Of a stretch of 64,000 nucleotides of DNA, positions 14,435-29,400 are shown in pieces. The notes under the pieces were generated by a model that saw only the letters and a program-made list of their open reading frames with translations, was not told where the DNA came from and did no database searches. Origin of the DNA: Opisthorchis felineus (Eukaryota > Platyhelminthes > Trematoda > Opisthorchiida > Opisthorchiidae); the NCBI GenBank assembly GCA_004794785.1, contig SJOL01008860.1, forward strand, positions 35,977 through 99,976, in the 5' to 3' direction. The translations under genes and the position numbers were made by a program. The stretch's first letter is position 1; each line of letters begins with the position of its first letter.

Positions 14435-17400
14435 CCGGAATTTGGTGAGCGAATTTCCGCTGACCTAAGGGATACTTGCTGGAGAGACAGAGACGAACGG
14501 AAACTGGTATTAGTGAATGACAAGCTACATCGCTCTTAGTTTGTCACCGCATCCGTTTATCGCCTGCTAGAGGTTTCTTAGCCTCTCTTATCCTTACCGT
14601 GTGCTAGTTGTGTCACTCAGTTGTACGGCAGCTTCACGTGATCGTGGGATAAACCATCAGCTACAAAGACAGCTCACGTTGCCAAAATAAATGGAAATGT
14701 ACTGCCACAACTTGAAGTCAATTTATTGTACCGCTTGTCTGTTGGCACCTTTGCATTTGATCCCTAAAGGACTGTTGCCTTCAGTGTACCTTCAGTGACT
14801 GACTTCCGACGAGTTCTCTTGCGTTTGTTCGTAGTGTTACCTACTTTGCATATCACACAAACCTAAGTAACACCCTCACTTCTTCCTCACCACACAGCAC
14901 TCCGTTGCCGTTCTGCTGCATGTTTTGTCAAGGTCATTCAGTGCACACCATTCATTTTTCCGGCAGGAAAGCAGTATCACTTACCTAATACAAGTAGGTT
15001 CTTGTTTGTGTATGCTCTTTTTTAAACTGTATTCTAGCCAGTTTACGTGTAAGCTCCTCACATAATAAGTTACGTTTCGGTAAATTTGGTTTTCAATCTA
15101 CACGTACCGTACACCTTTTAGGGCTTTGGAAGCTTGTCTGTTATTTATATAAATGACACGTAACAAAACTTTTATATCCCGGACTGATTTTTCCACTGCC
15201 CCATTTCCGAATGCGTCGTGCCAGTTCCCGTCGGCATTTGGTAAAAAAAACCGGTGAGTAAACTAAGTGGCTGAAGATGGTGAACCCAGCTAGTGATTGG
15301 AACTGTAGATGCTGTGTATGACAACTGGATGCTAAACAATACGTTTAATACCAAAATAAAGCTCAGGCAAACCAAATGGGCTTTTCAGGGATGCGGAATC
15401 AACGTGCACAACCGTCAGCTGAGGCTTGCGACTTACTGCCTCGAGACGCATACTTTCAAACAATTTGTGGCGGAAGTAATGTTTGACCCGTTATAGAGCT
15501 TACCACTTTTGGAATCTAAATAGCGTACTTTGTGAGTTATGGCCCTCTTTTCATCACCTTATCCAGATACCCTATTTCTTGCATAATCGGTTGGTCTGAA
15601 TTCATTCAAATCCAAAGGGAACCAGGAATAAGCGTACTAGTTTACCTTGACAGCAAGGAGATTTACCAGCTCAGTCCCGGATCTTACGTGAATGGGAAAT
15701 AACGAATCAGTGATCAACATCCTGTTGGGTCCATCCGAAACGGAGCGCTAGGCAGCTTTCAGTGTTTTTCATAGACCATCACCACTGAGCGTTTTATGTG
15801 ATCTGTTGCTTCAAGTTACTGTGTAGGCTAGCTATTTGTTCAAGTAATCATACAATTATGGTGAGTATTCATTAACTCTGACGTGAATGTTGCTGTCCGG
15901 TCTTTTTTATTTTTGTCAATATTACCGTGTTATAAACAAACCACGCTGGTCTTCTGCTGAAGGTCGTTGTGCTAACAAGTCAAATTTACGAGCAACACCA
16001 TCAGAAAGACAACACCGTCCCTTAGAGTATGCTGGTGTGTGGACCAGTTTGATTTAACCGTAGCGATCGGAATGACGAGGGCTTCTTCTGCCAAGGCGAA
16101 AGAGATTACATGAAGTTTGCGTGTTGTTGGTACAGTCCCCTTTCCAAGCTGCAGTCTCCCATGGCCCTGAATTCGGCCGGAGACACCTCGCAGCTAGCCG
16201 ATGTTAGTGGCGTTCATGACATCAATTTATTTCTAGGCTAGCTGATTCCGCGTTTGTAGGTGCAAGCATCTCAGAGTGATTGTCAGCACCACGTCCCCTC
16301 CCATCCAGCGTGTTCTTTTTTTCAGTTTGAGGCTTTAAATATAATTTAGTGGATTTTGCGACTGTATGCCAGTGAAGCATCGGTGTCCACACTATTATTG
16401 TTGTCTCTAATCGTTCAGCTGTAGCACCCTTCCGGTGCCTAGCTACCATGCCACCCAAAGGAAGCACGAGGACTGGGATACTGCCAGGTTGCCCAAGCCT
16501 AGGCAGGGGAAGTCGAGAGGCAGATGTCGGGTTCGAACCACGGACCTTCCGTTCAGTAAATTCGCGCTCTAACCACTTGAGCCATCTCACCCTGTCTCTA
16601 GCGGTGATGATGAGGACTGTCAGTGTCATACGAGTAATTTGAATAAACCGACTAAAACATTTCACTGAACGAGTCGTTCTATCTCTCAGGACTCACTCAG
16701 ATGATCGGAAACTTTCTGTTTTGTACCCCAAAATTGAAATGGATGTTGCCCTGGTGTTGTGCTGCGTCAATGCCACTTATGCCTCAATAGATGGAAGGGA
16801 GTATGATCAAAGGGTCGCATGCTTCTGCATAGCCACACTGCGAGTACTGGGAATTTATAGTCTGAAGTGTGCACAAGTAACCGTGCGCTACCAGGGCACC
16901 TAATGTCATGGCGCTTGTCATCTTATATTCTATATCCAGAGGTTGCTCCATTCCATTCTGTTCAATTTTCTTTCTCGCCTAAAGTTGGTTGAGGACAATC
17001 TGTCGGCTGCTTGTCGAGGACAAAGCCTCTGTGCTCACGTGGTTGAGGCGGCTTCATGTGCTCTGGTCAACATCTTGTTACCCATGTCACCTGGGAGACA
17101 AGTAAGTTTACATCATCGGTTCGTCTCGTTGTGTCTTCAGTGGACAATCTTATTTACTATTATGTTCACTTGCAAATTTCAATCAGCGGCATAAGATACT
17201 ATCCGGTTTCGGAACAGCAAAGTCATTCACTGGCGGGATTAACTGCTTTAGAGTGCCTCAAGCTGTCCTCTGAGAAAATTCAAAATTAGGGCACAGCTGA
17301 GGGGTCATGGCCAGCGCTGAAGGCAGAGTTTAAGCACGAATACACATACTAGCCAAGAAAGATGCATTGAGATAAGTGGTCATCCAGCAGTGCTAGATAA

Positions 17401-20400
17401 ACGTTTGTTCACGAGTTAGCTTATCCCAACTGCTCACTCTGCATTGGATTTTCTACTCAAAGAACTCCTCAACTGATCTTGCAACGTCGGTAAAACTGCA
17501 CATTATCAGCTGATCTACTCGCGCTGGGCTCATGACGCGGGTACGTTTGACAAACCTTGATCAGTACCATCCATCATATGTGTGTATTTTTGTTTGTTAG
17601 GTCACTTTTGACTGCTATAACACTGTTCACATCTATTTTATTGCTGTATGCCCCTCACCGTTCGTTTTATCAGGCGTACTTTACATACTTGTGAGCACTT
17701 ACCTCATGTTGACGCCTCCGTGTTCCATAACTCGTGTAAGCTGGAATCGAAATCATTGGTTAACCAAACCAAACCCTCTTCACGAGTACTGTTGAATGTT
17801 AGCTTTATTCCCTAATTGAAATGCTCATCTTGTGCTTCCGGACGCAATATTCTTAAACAATTCGGCTTCCTATCTTTTGGCCGTTATTCCTTCTGTTCAC
17901 TCCCATATGTGTCTACTACCTATGTCCATTCACTATTCCATTTTGTATAACCTTCAGATATCTCAGTCAATAGTGGAACGTTGTATCTCCGTGTTTATCC
18001 GCCTGATTAATGCAAAGGAACAGCAAGATGTCTCAGCCTCATCCGCCAGTTCAGAGACAGTTGACTGCAGTTTACCCGAATTGACACCTGATCTTCGCTC
18101 ATGCAACACGCTACTTTCTGATCGACTTCAACACACGTTGACCGTATTCCGACTGAACGGAGTTTGGGGCTTGGCCAATATCTTGCACAGTGCACCGTCC
18201 AGTCTATGTTCGGAGTTGTTCGAGCGATTGGTGACAGATGGAGCGTGGCTTGAACTGGTTCGACCGATTCAATCAGCGCGAGCTTGTTGGTCCGGTTCTT
18301 CAACTGCTGCCGCTGTATTTGGTTCTTGTGGATCTAGTTCCACTCGAAGGGTTTCGTATGACTTTAGTTCTGGTGTGGGTAATCCACATTCTAGCGGAAC
18401 CGGGCAAAATGTCAACGTGCCTGGGACTTTGAGGTTAGTATCTGGGTGCTGCTGCCAGTGATCCGGTGTGGGCCACATACCTTTCTTGTTTCCGTATTTT
18501 TTCTTGTCTTGCGAGCTTATCATTATTTGAAGTAAACGTGACACATTTTCATTGGGAGAGGAGACTCAATCGAATCAGCTGTTTCTCTATTTTCGATAGG
18601 GAATTTCCCCTGCTCTTGAGAACCCTGGCATCAGATCACTCGGTCTGCCAGCATACTCAGGAACTATGTATATTTCTTCCATAACTTCGAGTTTTTGTGT
18701 TCCGTAAACACGAATCTCAACCTCTACTATAGCTCTCCTCAAAACTCCGTCTATGCTTGAAAAGCTGTCAGAGTGGGTAAGCGGTTACGTGAACTACCGC
18801 TTCGTTTCTTGTAGAGGGCTATTCTGTTGAACCCTCAGACGATCACTTTATCATCAGGCTCAGCGTTTCTGCACATATGGTTTACCTGATTTCTTTGCCC
18901 GGCATCCGTTGCTCCTTTATCAATGGTGACCATATTCCTCTCGACCTTGGACAGCACTTTCGTATGCATTTCCCAGCGTAGTTCAATGTGGGATGACCCC
19001 GTAAATTTCTTGTTGAATTGGAAACGCCCTAGAAAAATCCGTGTGTTTCCTGTTCGACTTCTATAGCTAATTTTAAAAAGGAACATTCCGATGCTCACAG
19101 TCACTGAGTTCACATTACCCTTACTCGAGCAGTAACTTTTGCCCTGACGTGACTATTTTGGCTATTTCAGGTTAACTGGATAGTGCCACACCCCAGTTTT
19201 GCTCTTACTAGGGTTTATTATTGGTTAATCTCCTCAACTATGCAAGCTTACGAACTCCAGCACCCAAAAAAAAGGCATTTGGACCGCTGCTATACCATCT
19301 GACGTATCTAAATACGTTAGCATGTTCGCATCTCTGTGTTCTGGTTGTACGAAAGGGAGTGACCTGAATACAATTTTCAATGAATCCCGTACTTATGCAG
19401 GCGCAACGCTGACCCTCCATTTCACTGATCTTGCTATTTCGTCAATCGAACTGGGAACGTTGTCAGTCGTCACTAGCTTTTTTCGCGCTTTTCACTTTGT
19501 AATATCATGCTGAGTTTGATTGTTCACCTTGTCGGCCAGCATAGATCTCAATTACCTTGAAGGCTTGGAAATGAATTGATTTGTCTATTTGTATTTGCGC
19601 TTACTATATATATATGTATTATATATATATATATATATATATATACTATATGCATACTATATTTTTATCTGCATATCATTAATCATAGCTTCAGTGGAAT
19701 TGGCCTTGTCATAACCACGCCTATCCTCCTAGACCCCAAATTTCCTTAATGGATAGGACTTGAACTACTCCAATTCAAGTTTTCTGGAAAAATCCTGGGC
19801 AGTTAAACCCCAAGGGACCTGAATTCATCTTCTAATGAAGCCCAAAGGACAGATAAATAACAAAGCACCAAATTTTGTTTTCGCGAATTTCTAATTACAA
19901 TGCCTCATTTTACTCTAGAGGTGTTGGGTGTGAAAAACTGAGTGCAAACACTTAATCTAACTGCAACCTTTACATTACCCGCAGTTAGCAGTAGCCGAAC
20001 GAATACCTCTTCATCGGTCCTTTTTCTCTACTTCTACCCTTTCTTCCATGTATGTCAGACACTCGTCATTTTGCAGGCCGAGACACATCAGTGTCATAAT
20101 CATGTGGTGCTGCGGCTGGGTGCATTTACGCATATGTGTTGGATGCCGTAAACGATGTTGTGTCTAGACAATGATGTCAAATCGTCGAAGATGGAATCGG
20201 CTATTCCATCCATCCAGCCTTAGCTTAGAAAGTAGTAACCTGAAATTAGACTAGAAATGTTGACTTTTCGATTAAGATCCCGTACCTTAAACCCGGAGCT
20301 ATATCGAACTCATCAAAATGGATGCCAAAGCAGTGTCGAATGCATATGGGATTTTTCACAGAAGGTTTTCTCCACTGTCGGTCATCAAACGGTTATCAAA

Positions 20401-23400
20401 AGACTAAAGCCTTATTCGTAATGCACTACTCATAAGGTTACTGAAAATTCTTCGACAGCCCACGACCGGTTTCGCCTTAGTTTATTCATACGTGCCCCAC
20501 ATTCTGCCAAGTTCTTGAACTTTTCACCGGTTGGGGGAGCCAGAACCGAGAGATATTCCTTGCTCCTGAAGGCCACATCGTGCAGTCCACTTCAGGGCTT
20601 CCGTGCTGACTAGCACGGTACCAGTTAGAACGGTAACTGATTGCTTCATCTTGGCCGTGGTGTCTTGGTCACCTGTCTTGCTTACGATCCTTGGCATTTG
20701 GCCGTCGGCCCATTTTGTTGTCAATACTCACTTCTTCTAATGGATGTGAAAAGTGTTTTGGGTCAGTGAACATGTTTCTTATGAATGGATTATTTTGGAC
20801 TATGTTCACTTTTTATACAATTTTTATGTGTTCATCTAGTCTACTCCTACCCCTCATTCTAACTGGTTGTTGACCTATTTCGTTCCCTTGCCATATAGAG
20901 CGTCACCATTTTCAGAGCCATCATTACTATCCCACAAGGACGGTCCCGATATATCCTCCCTGATCACGGCTGATTCAGTCAAATCCAATGTGGTGATTTC
21001 CAAGTCAGCTGATAATACTCAAGAGACAACGACTAAAGCCCGCTCTTCGCTAATTGAATCTATTCCTAAAGGCGAGGAGTCGCACGTCACAATTCAGACT
21101 ATGCTCCTCTTCTATACCCTCATGTTGCTTCGAAATCTGCTGCGGCATAGAAAGGTATGTAAGCCCTCCTATGAATCTCCTTGTAACCCCTCTGGATTCG
21201 GCCAAACCTTTATTTCATTCCAGTGGACGTGTAATCGCGACTTAATGTTCACAAACATGTCCAGACTGTGTGATCCATCGCCAAAAAGCAGTAGATTATG
21301 TTGATGATCCAGAACTATGAGTCGTCAAGTATCCCGCTTCATGAAAGGCTATGTGCACTCTGGTAGCTGTAAACTTTCAGCTTATAGCTTGCACATTTGC
21401 GGTGATCGTTGGCAAGGGAGATTGGAATTCGTGGAGACAGTTCAGACAGGGAGGTGTTGCTTGAGACCATCGCATATTGAAATGGGATTGGTATGTGGTA
21501 GTTCGGACCAGTAGAACTATGGAGTGGGGACGTGCTCTGACTGCGTACGTGAGCAGCTGTCATCGCTGGAGGGGGCTTCTCTGAACCTGGTGACACGTTT
21601 GAGAGATCCAACTGTAATAGAGTAAGTAGTCTTGGCAAAAAAGTGCAGGAAAAAAGGAGACGAACACTAGGCCAAATGAGGTCAAAAGCAGCATACAAAT
21701 TCTTAAGTCTAGCCTCACAGATGGCTAAACGTCGCACTTTTATGAAAGTAGATGGAATGTGGATGAGGTTGGTGGATAGAACGACCCATACGTATTTTAT
21801 AATGAATGTTCCTATGAATGAAACACTATTGACGTTGACGGGTGGGAATTTGCCTAAAGGGTTTTTTTGATACCGCTTATTTGAAAGGCATCACAAACGA
21901 GAGATACAGTTGGGTTCCAGGTAAGTCTCCTCCCCCCCCCCCACCTTATGTCCAATTTTGTGCCTCGAGGTATACCAACAGTCCTTAACGTTGCATAGTG
22001 CAGATATAACCTTGCAAGACACTTAGAGACCGTCAAACCCGAGAGACGCATCATGCATGTGTCGCCTGAAACTTTATCGTATACTCCTCGATCGTACAGT
22101 CCGTTCTTCGGCTGTCCGGTTTCGTACATCATATGTGAACTAATAAGCAGGACCCAATATACCTCAGCAGTGAGGGCACGAAGCTACTTTTCGGAATTTC
22201 CTGGGTTCGAATCCAACCCTTGCTTTTGAGTTCCCCTGGCTAGGCTTCGGTTACCTAGTGGTATCTCAACCCCTGTGCTTCCTTCGAGTTCGACTGCAGC
22301 TCTACAACCAAAGGGCGCCACAGCTGATTGAAAAGACAACTTTTCATGGATCATTATGTAGATTCTGCAGGATTTCATATCTAAACGGATTCATTCCTAG
22401 GAGTTATTTTTGGGTGCACTTTCCTGTGACTTATAGTACGTTTGAATGCGACCAAATGTCTTTCTTTGCATTACGTGCACAGACATCGCAGATCAATTCC
22501 GTTATTACGACACCCCAATTTTCCCGAGCCTCGTTGCCGTATATACAGCATATGTACAATTCACTGTCCCGATTTATTTTCGCATTCTTGTTCGCTGATA
22601 GGTATTAGTTGCCCCAGACATGTCTTTGCCTTGTCACTACAGCGTTCGCCCCGGATAAAAATGGAGATAACCTCAATTAGAACATCCAATCCAGGAGACG
22701 TATCACTTGGTGTGTGAATAAACGATTACTGAACGTCCACCGCAACTGCTCGGTTAAATACGGTTTGCATGCAAATTTTTGTTGGTGTTTCATGTGCAGT
22801 GAATGCATCCGGAACCGCAAGCAACTAAATTCCAAACCTATTCTGCAGTATCCACTTCGAAGGACTCGTGATATAAGAGTGTCACTTTTTTTCATACTTC
22901 GGCTTTTGCGGTAGACACACTACCGTAGCCGGCTTTTTTGTTATTGCAGATCGGCTGACACTAGCATACGATGACAGTCATGACCAGTCGGTCGGCTCAC
23001 CTCAACAGGTCCCATAACAGATTCACAGAGTCTGGCTACCTTTGAAGTTGTGTTTCATTCTGTAGCATTCTGCTTTCTACCACCAAACAATCCTCTCATT
23101 GTATTTCAATGATCTGTCATCAGCGATCATGTCTTCCTTCCTCGAGATGTGTGCGTTCGAGGAACATTTCGAAAACTTCTCGAGCTTTCGTCGCACTCTT
23201 TTTCCCTATTTGTTTGTCTTATTATGACACTTCGCTTTGTGGTTCCACAACCAGGTGATCGACGCCATCATTAAAGAGCACTGGTGGGACGTTACACAAT
23301 TGATCATCTCCGTTCTGGAGGGCAATAACCCGAAACCAATGAAGGAACAGGTTCGTTTGGTCTTTAAACACTCAATTCTATACTGAACTTGTGGTAACAG

Positions 23401-26400
23401 TAATAAGTTTTGATCAGATTTCCCGTATTAGCTTAAAGTGAACAGGATGGTTTACTTCTGCTGCAACTCCATGACTAACAGAACGAACGAGGGTTACTCT
23501 GATTAGTTTTACAGCAAAATATCTGAGATCTCAGAAAAATCCGTCAAATAAGATTTTCGAACGCATCTTTTTCACAAAGAGTAACGTCCTCTCAAACTAC
23601 AATAGGATAACGAGGCATCTGAGGCACATGAGGAAACATATTTCATGTACCTATTATTGATTGTTTCCAGCAATCAGGTGGGCAACGTTGAGTTATGCGC
23701 AAGACCCCAAAAGTCAAATCGTACAAACCTCACATCGTGGCAACACACCGGCTTCTGTACAACAGTTTAGGAACTATTAATTCCAGTGGGATCCTAAAAT
23801 TCACACCGACTCAAGACAAAGTGGCCACCATATGGCGAAACCCACGTGATTGACTATAAACTAGACGTGCGATGACACGGTCAAAGGGCGGTTTACGTTC
23901 AGGTCAAAACAAGAAAGGGGTTATAGGCGCAAGACGGGGAATCACGTTGCACATACTCAGAATAAAAGATACCAATCAACACGTATAGTAATTTGTAATG
24001 AATGCCTCAGTCCAAACTAGATGTCTCGGCTTTGAAAACTGCCAACAACGGACACTCATCCTTCTAGTCTTCGAAGACATTTTGACAGCCGCACAAAGCG
24101 TACATTCGAGAACATGATTCCTATATATTACTTGACCAAGTAGCCTCTGCTTACGACTCCGACGCCCTAAGGGTACTCAAGGAGCAATTTTTCCCGTAAA
24201 TATATCCACGATGAAAACAGTGGGTTTCGTCTCCATTTGATACAAAAAACCTGGTCATCATTAACTTTGGGATATTCCTTAGTACTTAGGATTGTCATGT
24301 ACATGCATGTACATACCCAAGCAATCGTCTTGTACGTTTGGAATCCGCTGAGATCACTGAAGTGCGAAGTTCCATTGGAAAATTGTGTCCCGGATACCCA
24401 AGTGGGAAGCCTTGCCACTAAAGGTGTAGTCCTTGCCTGTCTTGGTCCAATGGCGATTTGTCGTCTTCTTAGCTGTACGCCATACCAATTGTGATAGCGG
24501 TACCCCATTGAGTGAGGTGTTGGAGAAATTAGGTAGGTCCTGGCAGGTCACCCGAATCCAACCAAATTGTTTTTTCTTGGCATCTGTTTCCATTTGATAT
24601 GTGGGGATCGTTGTCTTGTCTGTAGCGGCATTATCGCGTGGCTGGTGCTGGTTTGCTGTCTCTGCACGTTTGTAAACCGGAAATCCCTTTGTAATGTGTT
24701 TTAACTACTTATGAATTACATAAGTAGTGGCATACTGCCGTGAATACGAATAAGGATGGTTGCAACAGCTTTGTCACCGTGCCGTCAACTTTGCGACAGT
24801 CCGAGTGATCAGAACCCTCAATCTAAGCGTTGCGCCGAACAAATCAATTTATGCCAACTTCAATCCGGAATCCCTAGCAATTGACTCGGGCGGAAGCTCC
24901 AGTCACGCACACGAGTTTCACTTTTTGGTTCTCCGCCTTCGTAATTTGAACCAAGATTTATAGCTAGAAAAATGTGATTTTATGTTATGTTTACCTTTAA
25001 CAAACGAGCGCTTATTTTTTGGCGTAAAGCCTTGAAGTCAAAACATCAACTTGCGGGCGGCTGTGTGTCACCGAATCTGCACAAATACGGAAATCAGTGA
25101 TAGTTATTTTCAACACTGCATGCTTGTTTTTCAGTGGATTTACATGAACCACAAACATTCTTTTTGCTGCGGGGCTATTCACTATTTTTTGAGTGAGCTG
25201 GCGTGAACCTTATATATTTGGTTACCCGACGTTCCTTTCTCTTAAATTTCGTTTGCAGGCCATCCTAGTTCTTGCACATATTGCCAACGGACAGACAGCT
25301 TTGGAACAGCTTCATCGTAACGAAGATCTCATTGAGAAACTGAAATTGTTCATGGTGAGTGTTGTACCTAGGAGTATTTCACTTTCCCGACAAATTCGTC
25401 CCTGGCCTTTTTCATAGGTTCGGAGTCTCCATTTATGTTATCTGTCTTATTATGTTAAGTAGAACCATTGACACTCCTTCGCCGGTTGCAGCCTGATCTC
25501 GTCTCTTGTTTTTGCAACTTCAGCGCTCACCTGATAGCCACATCAAGGCCGCAGCACTGACCGCGACGTTCAACCTTCTGGGCCTGGGACGTGAGGGTTG
25601 TGGTGAGTGTTCATCAAAATCTTATTGGCATTAAATCCCTCAGTTTCGTCATAGGAGGTTCCTGGATTCTAGACCGTGTTCATCATGCATGGGTCTGACG
25701 TCACCTCTTGGGATAGGTTTTCATTGTAACCCCGTAAATTGCTCCACTCTTGACCGCCGTTATAGTAACTGAAAACATCGTCTGGATAATCTGTTTGTTG
25801 TTCACCCAAACGGCGCTCCTTTAGCCTTCACTGGGCTCAAACGTTCCACAGCCATGTTGACTAGGCGTTAGTGCTCTGTTTCCACCGTCCAGTTATTTCG
25901 ACCCACGTTTCACTGCTAGAGTTCATTCATGATTGAAAGGGACCTGCCGCCGCAGGCCAGTGGAGTAGTGCGGCTGCATTCGGTTTTCGGGGTAATCCCC
26001 AATTCTGAATCACACCTGCGAATTGTAAGGTGCTGCTACAAAATTGGGTGAGGTCAAATTCAAAACACGTACTTGGGGACCAGCCGGTCGACGCGGTAGA
26101 CCAATTCCTTTACCTGGGCAGTTGTATAAGTTCCGGTGGACTGGCTAGGAACGAGATTACTTTTCGCATAGGGAAGGCTGGAGCATATTTTCCAGCCTCC
26201 TACACAAGCGGTAGCGGCGTCACGTTAACTTATCTGTCAAGGGGAGAGGGTACACTGCTACAGTGTGATCCATACTGCCTTGTGGTCAGAAACATGGCTT
26301 CTAAGCGCAGAGGATATACTAAAGTCGTCAGCGTTTGACAATCGGTGTCTCTGAAGCATTGGTCAGGTCTGGTGGAAATATCGAATTAACAATGCTGAGG

Positions 26401-29400
26401 TACGCCAGATGGTTGTAGGAAGAAGATAGATAAATTACTCATGCCTCATAGGTTACACAGTTTAGGACATGTACTCTGCTTTCCAGAGGACCGTCTGTCT
26501 CGCAGATCTCTTTTCACCCTGCCTGTGCTGAGTGGAAGTGACCGAGAGGTGGACAGCCTGTAAACTGAAAGCTGCCACCTCCCTGGATGGAGACACCGGA
26601 ACTCAACTCATTAATGATTGTTGACACTGACGGACATAGTTCAATCACACAGTTGCTGGCTCTCGTGCATCAAAGCTATCTACATCAGTGCGTGGTTATT
26701 CCTCCCACGCTCTCCCGTTTTCCAGTGATTGAAACTGTAACAGTTGGAACCTATGTAACTGTGGTACTTGGTTTAAAGCGGATGAACTGAACTGAACTGA
26801 GCCGAACCAATTTTGAACGTTCACCGTGAAAAGATTCGAGGTACTCAATGGATGAACATCAAAAGTATGCCCTGCTCCTGTTATATCAACTGAATCTTTG
26901 CACCTGGGTGCATATGAGCTTCCGCTCTGCTATGTTTCCGTCCGCTATCTGGCGTCCGTCACGAAAACTGCCCTCCCTAAGCTCCACATATGTCATGAGT
27001 CAGTCGTATTTTGGTTGAAGATGCACATCCGATGTAGCAGCTAGAACCGCTGCACTTCGGTGTACGGCTTGTGAGCTGAAAAACTGGCCTTACTGAACCA
27101 CCGTATTATCCCAAAAATGGGGGAAATCAGCGAGCATACTGATGTTCCAGCACTACTTGTCTGGTCGCAGTGTGTTGAAAACACTAAAGTTATTGTGCAA
27201 CACGGCTCAAATAGACATCCCACGAACCTTGGTCGTCGGTTATGTTCTTTAGCATCACTATCAAGTCTCTTTCACTATGCACTGTAAAGAAGTCCTCCGA
27301 AAACTGATGCACGTCACTTCGTTGATGCGGTTACCTCAACCTTCGAGTACATACGCATCTGAGGTTCACTGAAGTCGCATGAGACAACAAGAATTATTTA
27401 GATAATGCTACAGGTGGCTTTTATTGTTTCTCAGCAAGCTCTGTCTTGACAGTTGCGACCCACTAACAGAGTTCGTTGTCGTGGATGTGACCGCTGTTTT
27501 TTTCTTTTCTTTAGGAGTTTGTTGCCAACATGGTTGGTAAACATGATCCTCAAATGCCGATTGTTCCACGTGTAAGCAGACCTGATTACTGTTACAGCCC
27601 ATCGCTACCAGGTTGTTCAAAAGGATTAAATCCACGTCTGAAATCAAGCAAAAGCAAACGTTCTTTTACCATGTTCGGGTTTATTACAGATTGTTGAAAA
27701 CTGTTTTCTTTCTTACTTCATTTTGTAGTAAGCTTTCTATCTTTCCCTTGAAGTATTTAGAGTTCAGTTCGTAGGAACCAGTTAGAAAATTTAAATGTGT
27801 GTTACTTGGTTATCAGTGTTGGGGTCGTACCATATGCCTCCCATATGTTCGTCCAGTTTGCATTCCGATATATTTTTGTCATCCTCATCCACTCCCACAA
27901 CAGCCAGTAAGGTGCGTAGGGCAACAACCTTGCGTGACAACAGGAGAAGCGCTGGGAGCTTGGAAGTGCTCTGTTTTCGGAACGCTTAACCGCTTTCCAG
28001 TCATCGGTCGTCGTTAGCTAACGGCTTCTCGCCGAACATTTCGTGCCTGGAATCATTTTGTGGCATTCATTGGAGTGCGGTCGGTACTAATATTGAAGCA
28101 ACGTTTTCAGTCATTGGATTCTCTCTTCATACTCCAGATTACTAGATACGTCTACCAAACTTGTATCAGCCGTTTTCAGAGTTTCTTCCTAAAACCATCT
28201 GATTTACCTCAGCATTGCTAATCCGATGTTCCACCAGACCCGGCCAGTGCTTCGGAGATACCGGTGGTCAAACACTGACAGCTTTCGTATGTCCTCTGTG
28301 CATAGAGGCCATGTTTTTTATCAAAAAATCAGTGTGGATAGCACTACCGCAGTGTATTCTCTGCCTGTGACAGACAAACTGACATCAGGTCGCCGTCATG
28401 ATTGTCGGAGGTTGGAAAGAGCTGCCCTGGTCTTCCCGTTTCTAGAGATAATCTCGTCTTCAGCCAGTCCACCGGAGCTTATACAACTGCCCCGGTAAGC
28501 AGGTTTATCTGCCTGCTGGAGTAAGGTTTGGGTTTTACCCCACCCAGTCTTTATACTTTGCACGTGGAGAGCACGTACCAAACCTTGCGGCAGGATTACT
28601 TGGAATATTCAAAGTGACTTGTATACCTGAAGGATCTGAACCAAGGAGAACAATATCATCTGCGTATCGGATGTCCCTGAATGAATGCCCAAGGAGCACT
28701 TCAGTCACGTAGATTTCAGACTCAGGTAGAGAAGTTTCAAGTCAAAAATATAATTGAGAGGAATGTCGAAAGAGGCTGGCCTTGTTTTAAACAGCTGGGT
28801 GTGGTGCCGAAAGCCTGTCCACATAATTTCGCACACAGGGCCCTCATAGGATATATAAATTTAGAAGGGGCATCTTTGATTGCAAAATACCGCCAAGGTT
28901 TGTAATGATCGACATAGTAAAAAATGTGCGACGTTTGAAAGATTGGCGCTGTTCAGGATCTTGTCTCAAAGGAAGGATATGTCTCCTCGGCAAAGTAAAC
29001 CCCGACTTAATTCTTAGGAGCTTGTTACCCTTGACAAACCGTCAACCCGCGCAAAATAATGCCAGAGAGAACCTTTGATGCAACGGATACAAGGTTGATG
29101 CCAAGAGGATTTTCGCATGTTGGCACAGATACCAGCTTCGCCGACTGCATGCAGCTACGTGCACTTACCCATATTTATGGACAGGTTACCATCATTTGAT
29201 CACTGATAAACTTCAACTAATGAATAGAACAAAAAGTTAGCGAAATACACTCATTTGCAAACCAATTTGGTTTTGCGGGAGCCTCACCTGGAGCCCAGCT
29301 GAATCTTGTTTATGAACAAAATGTTCTTGTTTTGCTGAAACTCCTGTGCCTGAACCGTTCTGTAGGTACATTTTCCCCAAGACCGACAGTTCTATTACAT

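Larger units (their letters stand above)
12635..16939. other. ARMC8 intron
   Basis: It holds the AT tract with NN and the SINE at 16.4 kb. No exon seen. Confidence 0.6.

Noticed and set aside
14197..14539. ORFs rich in IY repeats
   Set aside because: They are translations of the AT microsatellite.
16222..16665. Minus-strand ORF of 147 codons
   Set aside because: The central part is the SINE body and the rest is intron; there is no domain.
27515..27571. Possible ARMC8 exon ([13 protein letters not shown]...) with good acceptor and GTAAGC donor
   Set aside because: With the phase left by the exon ending at 25602 it hits a stop after eight codons; in its own open frame it does not join either neighbour.
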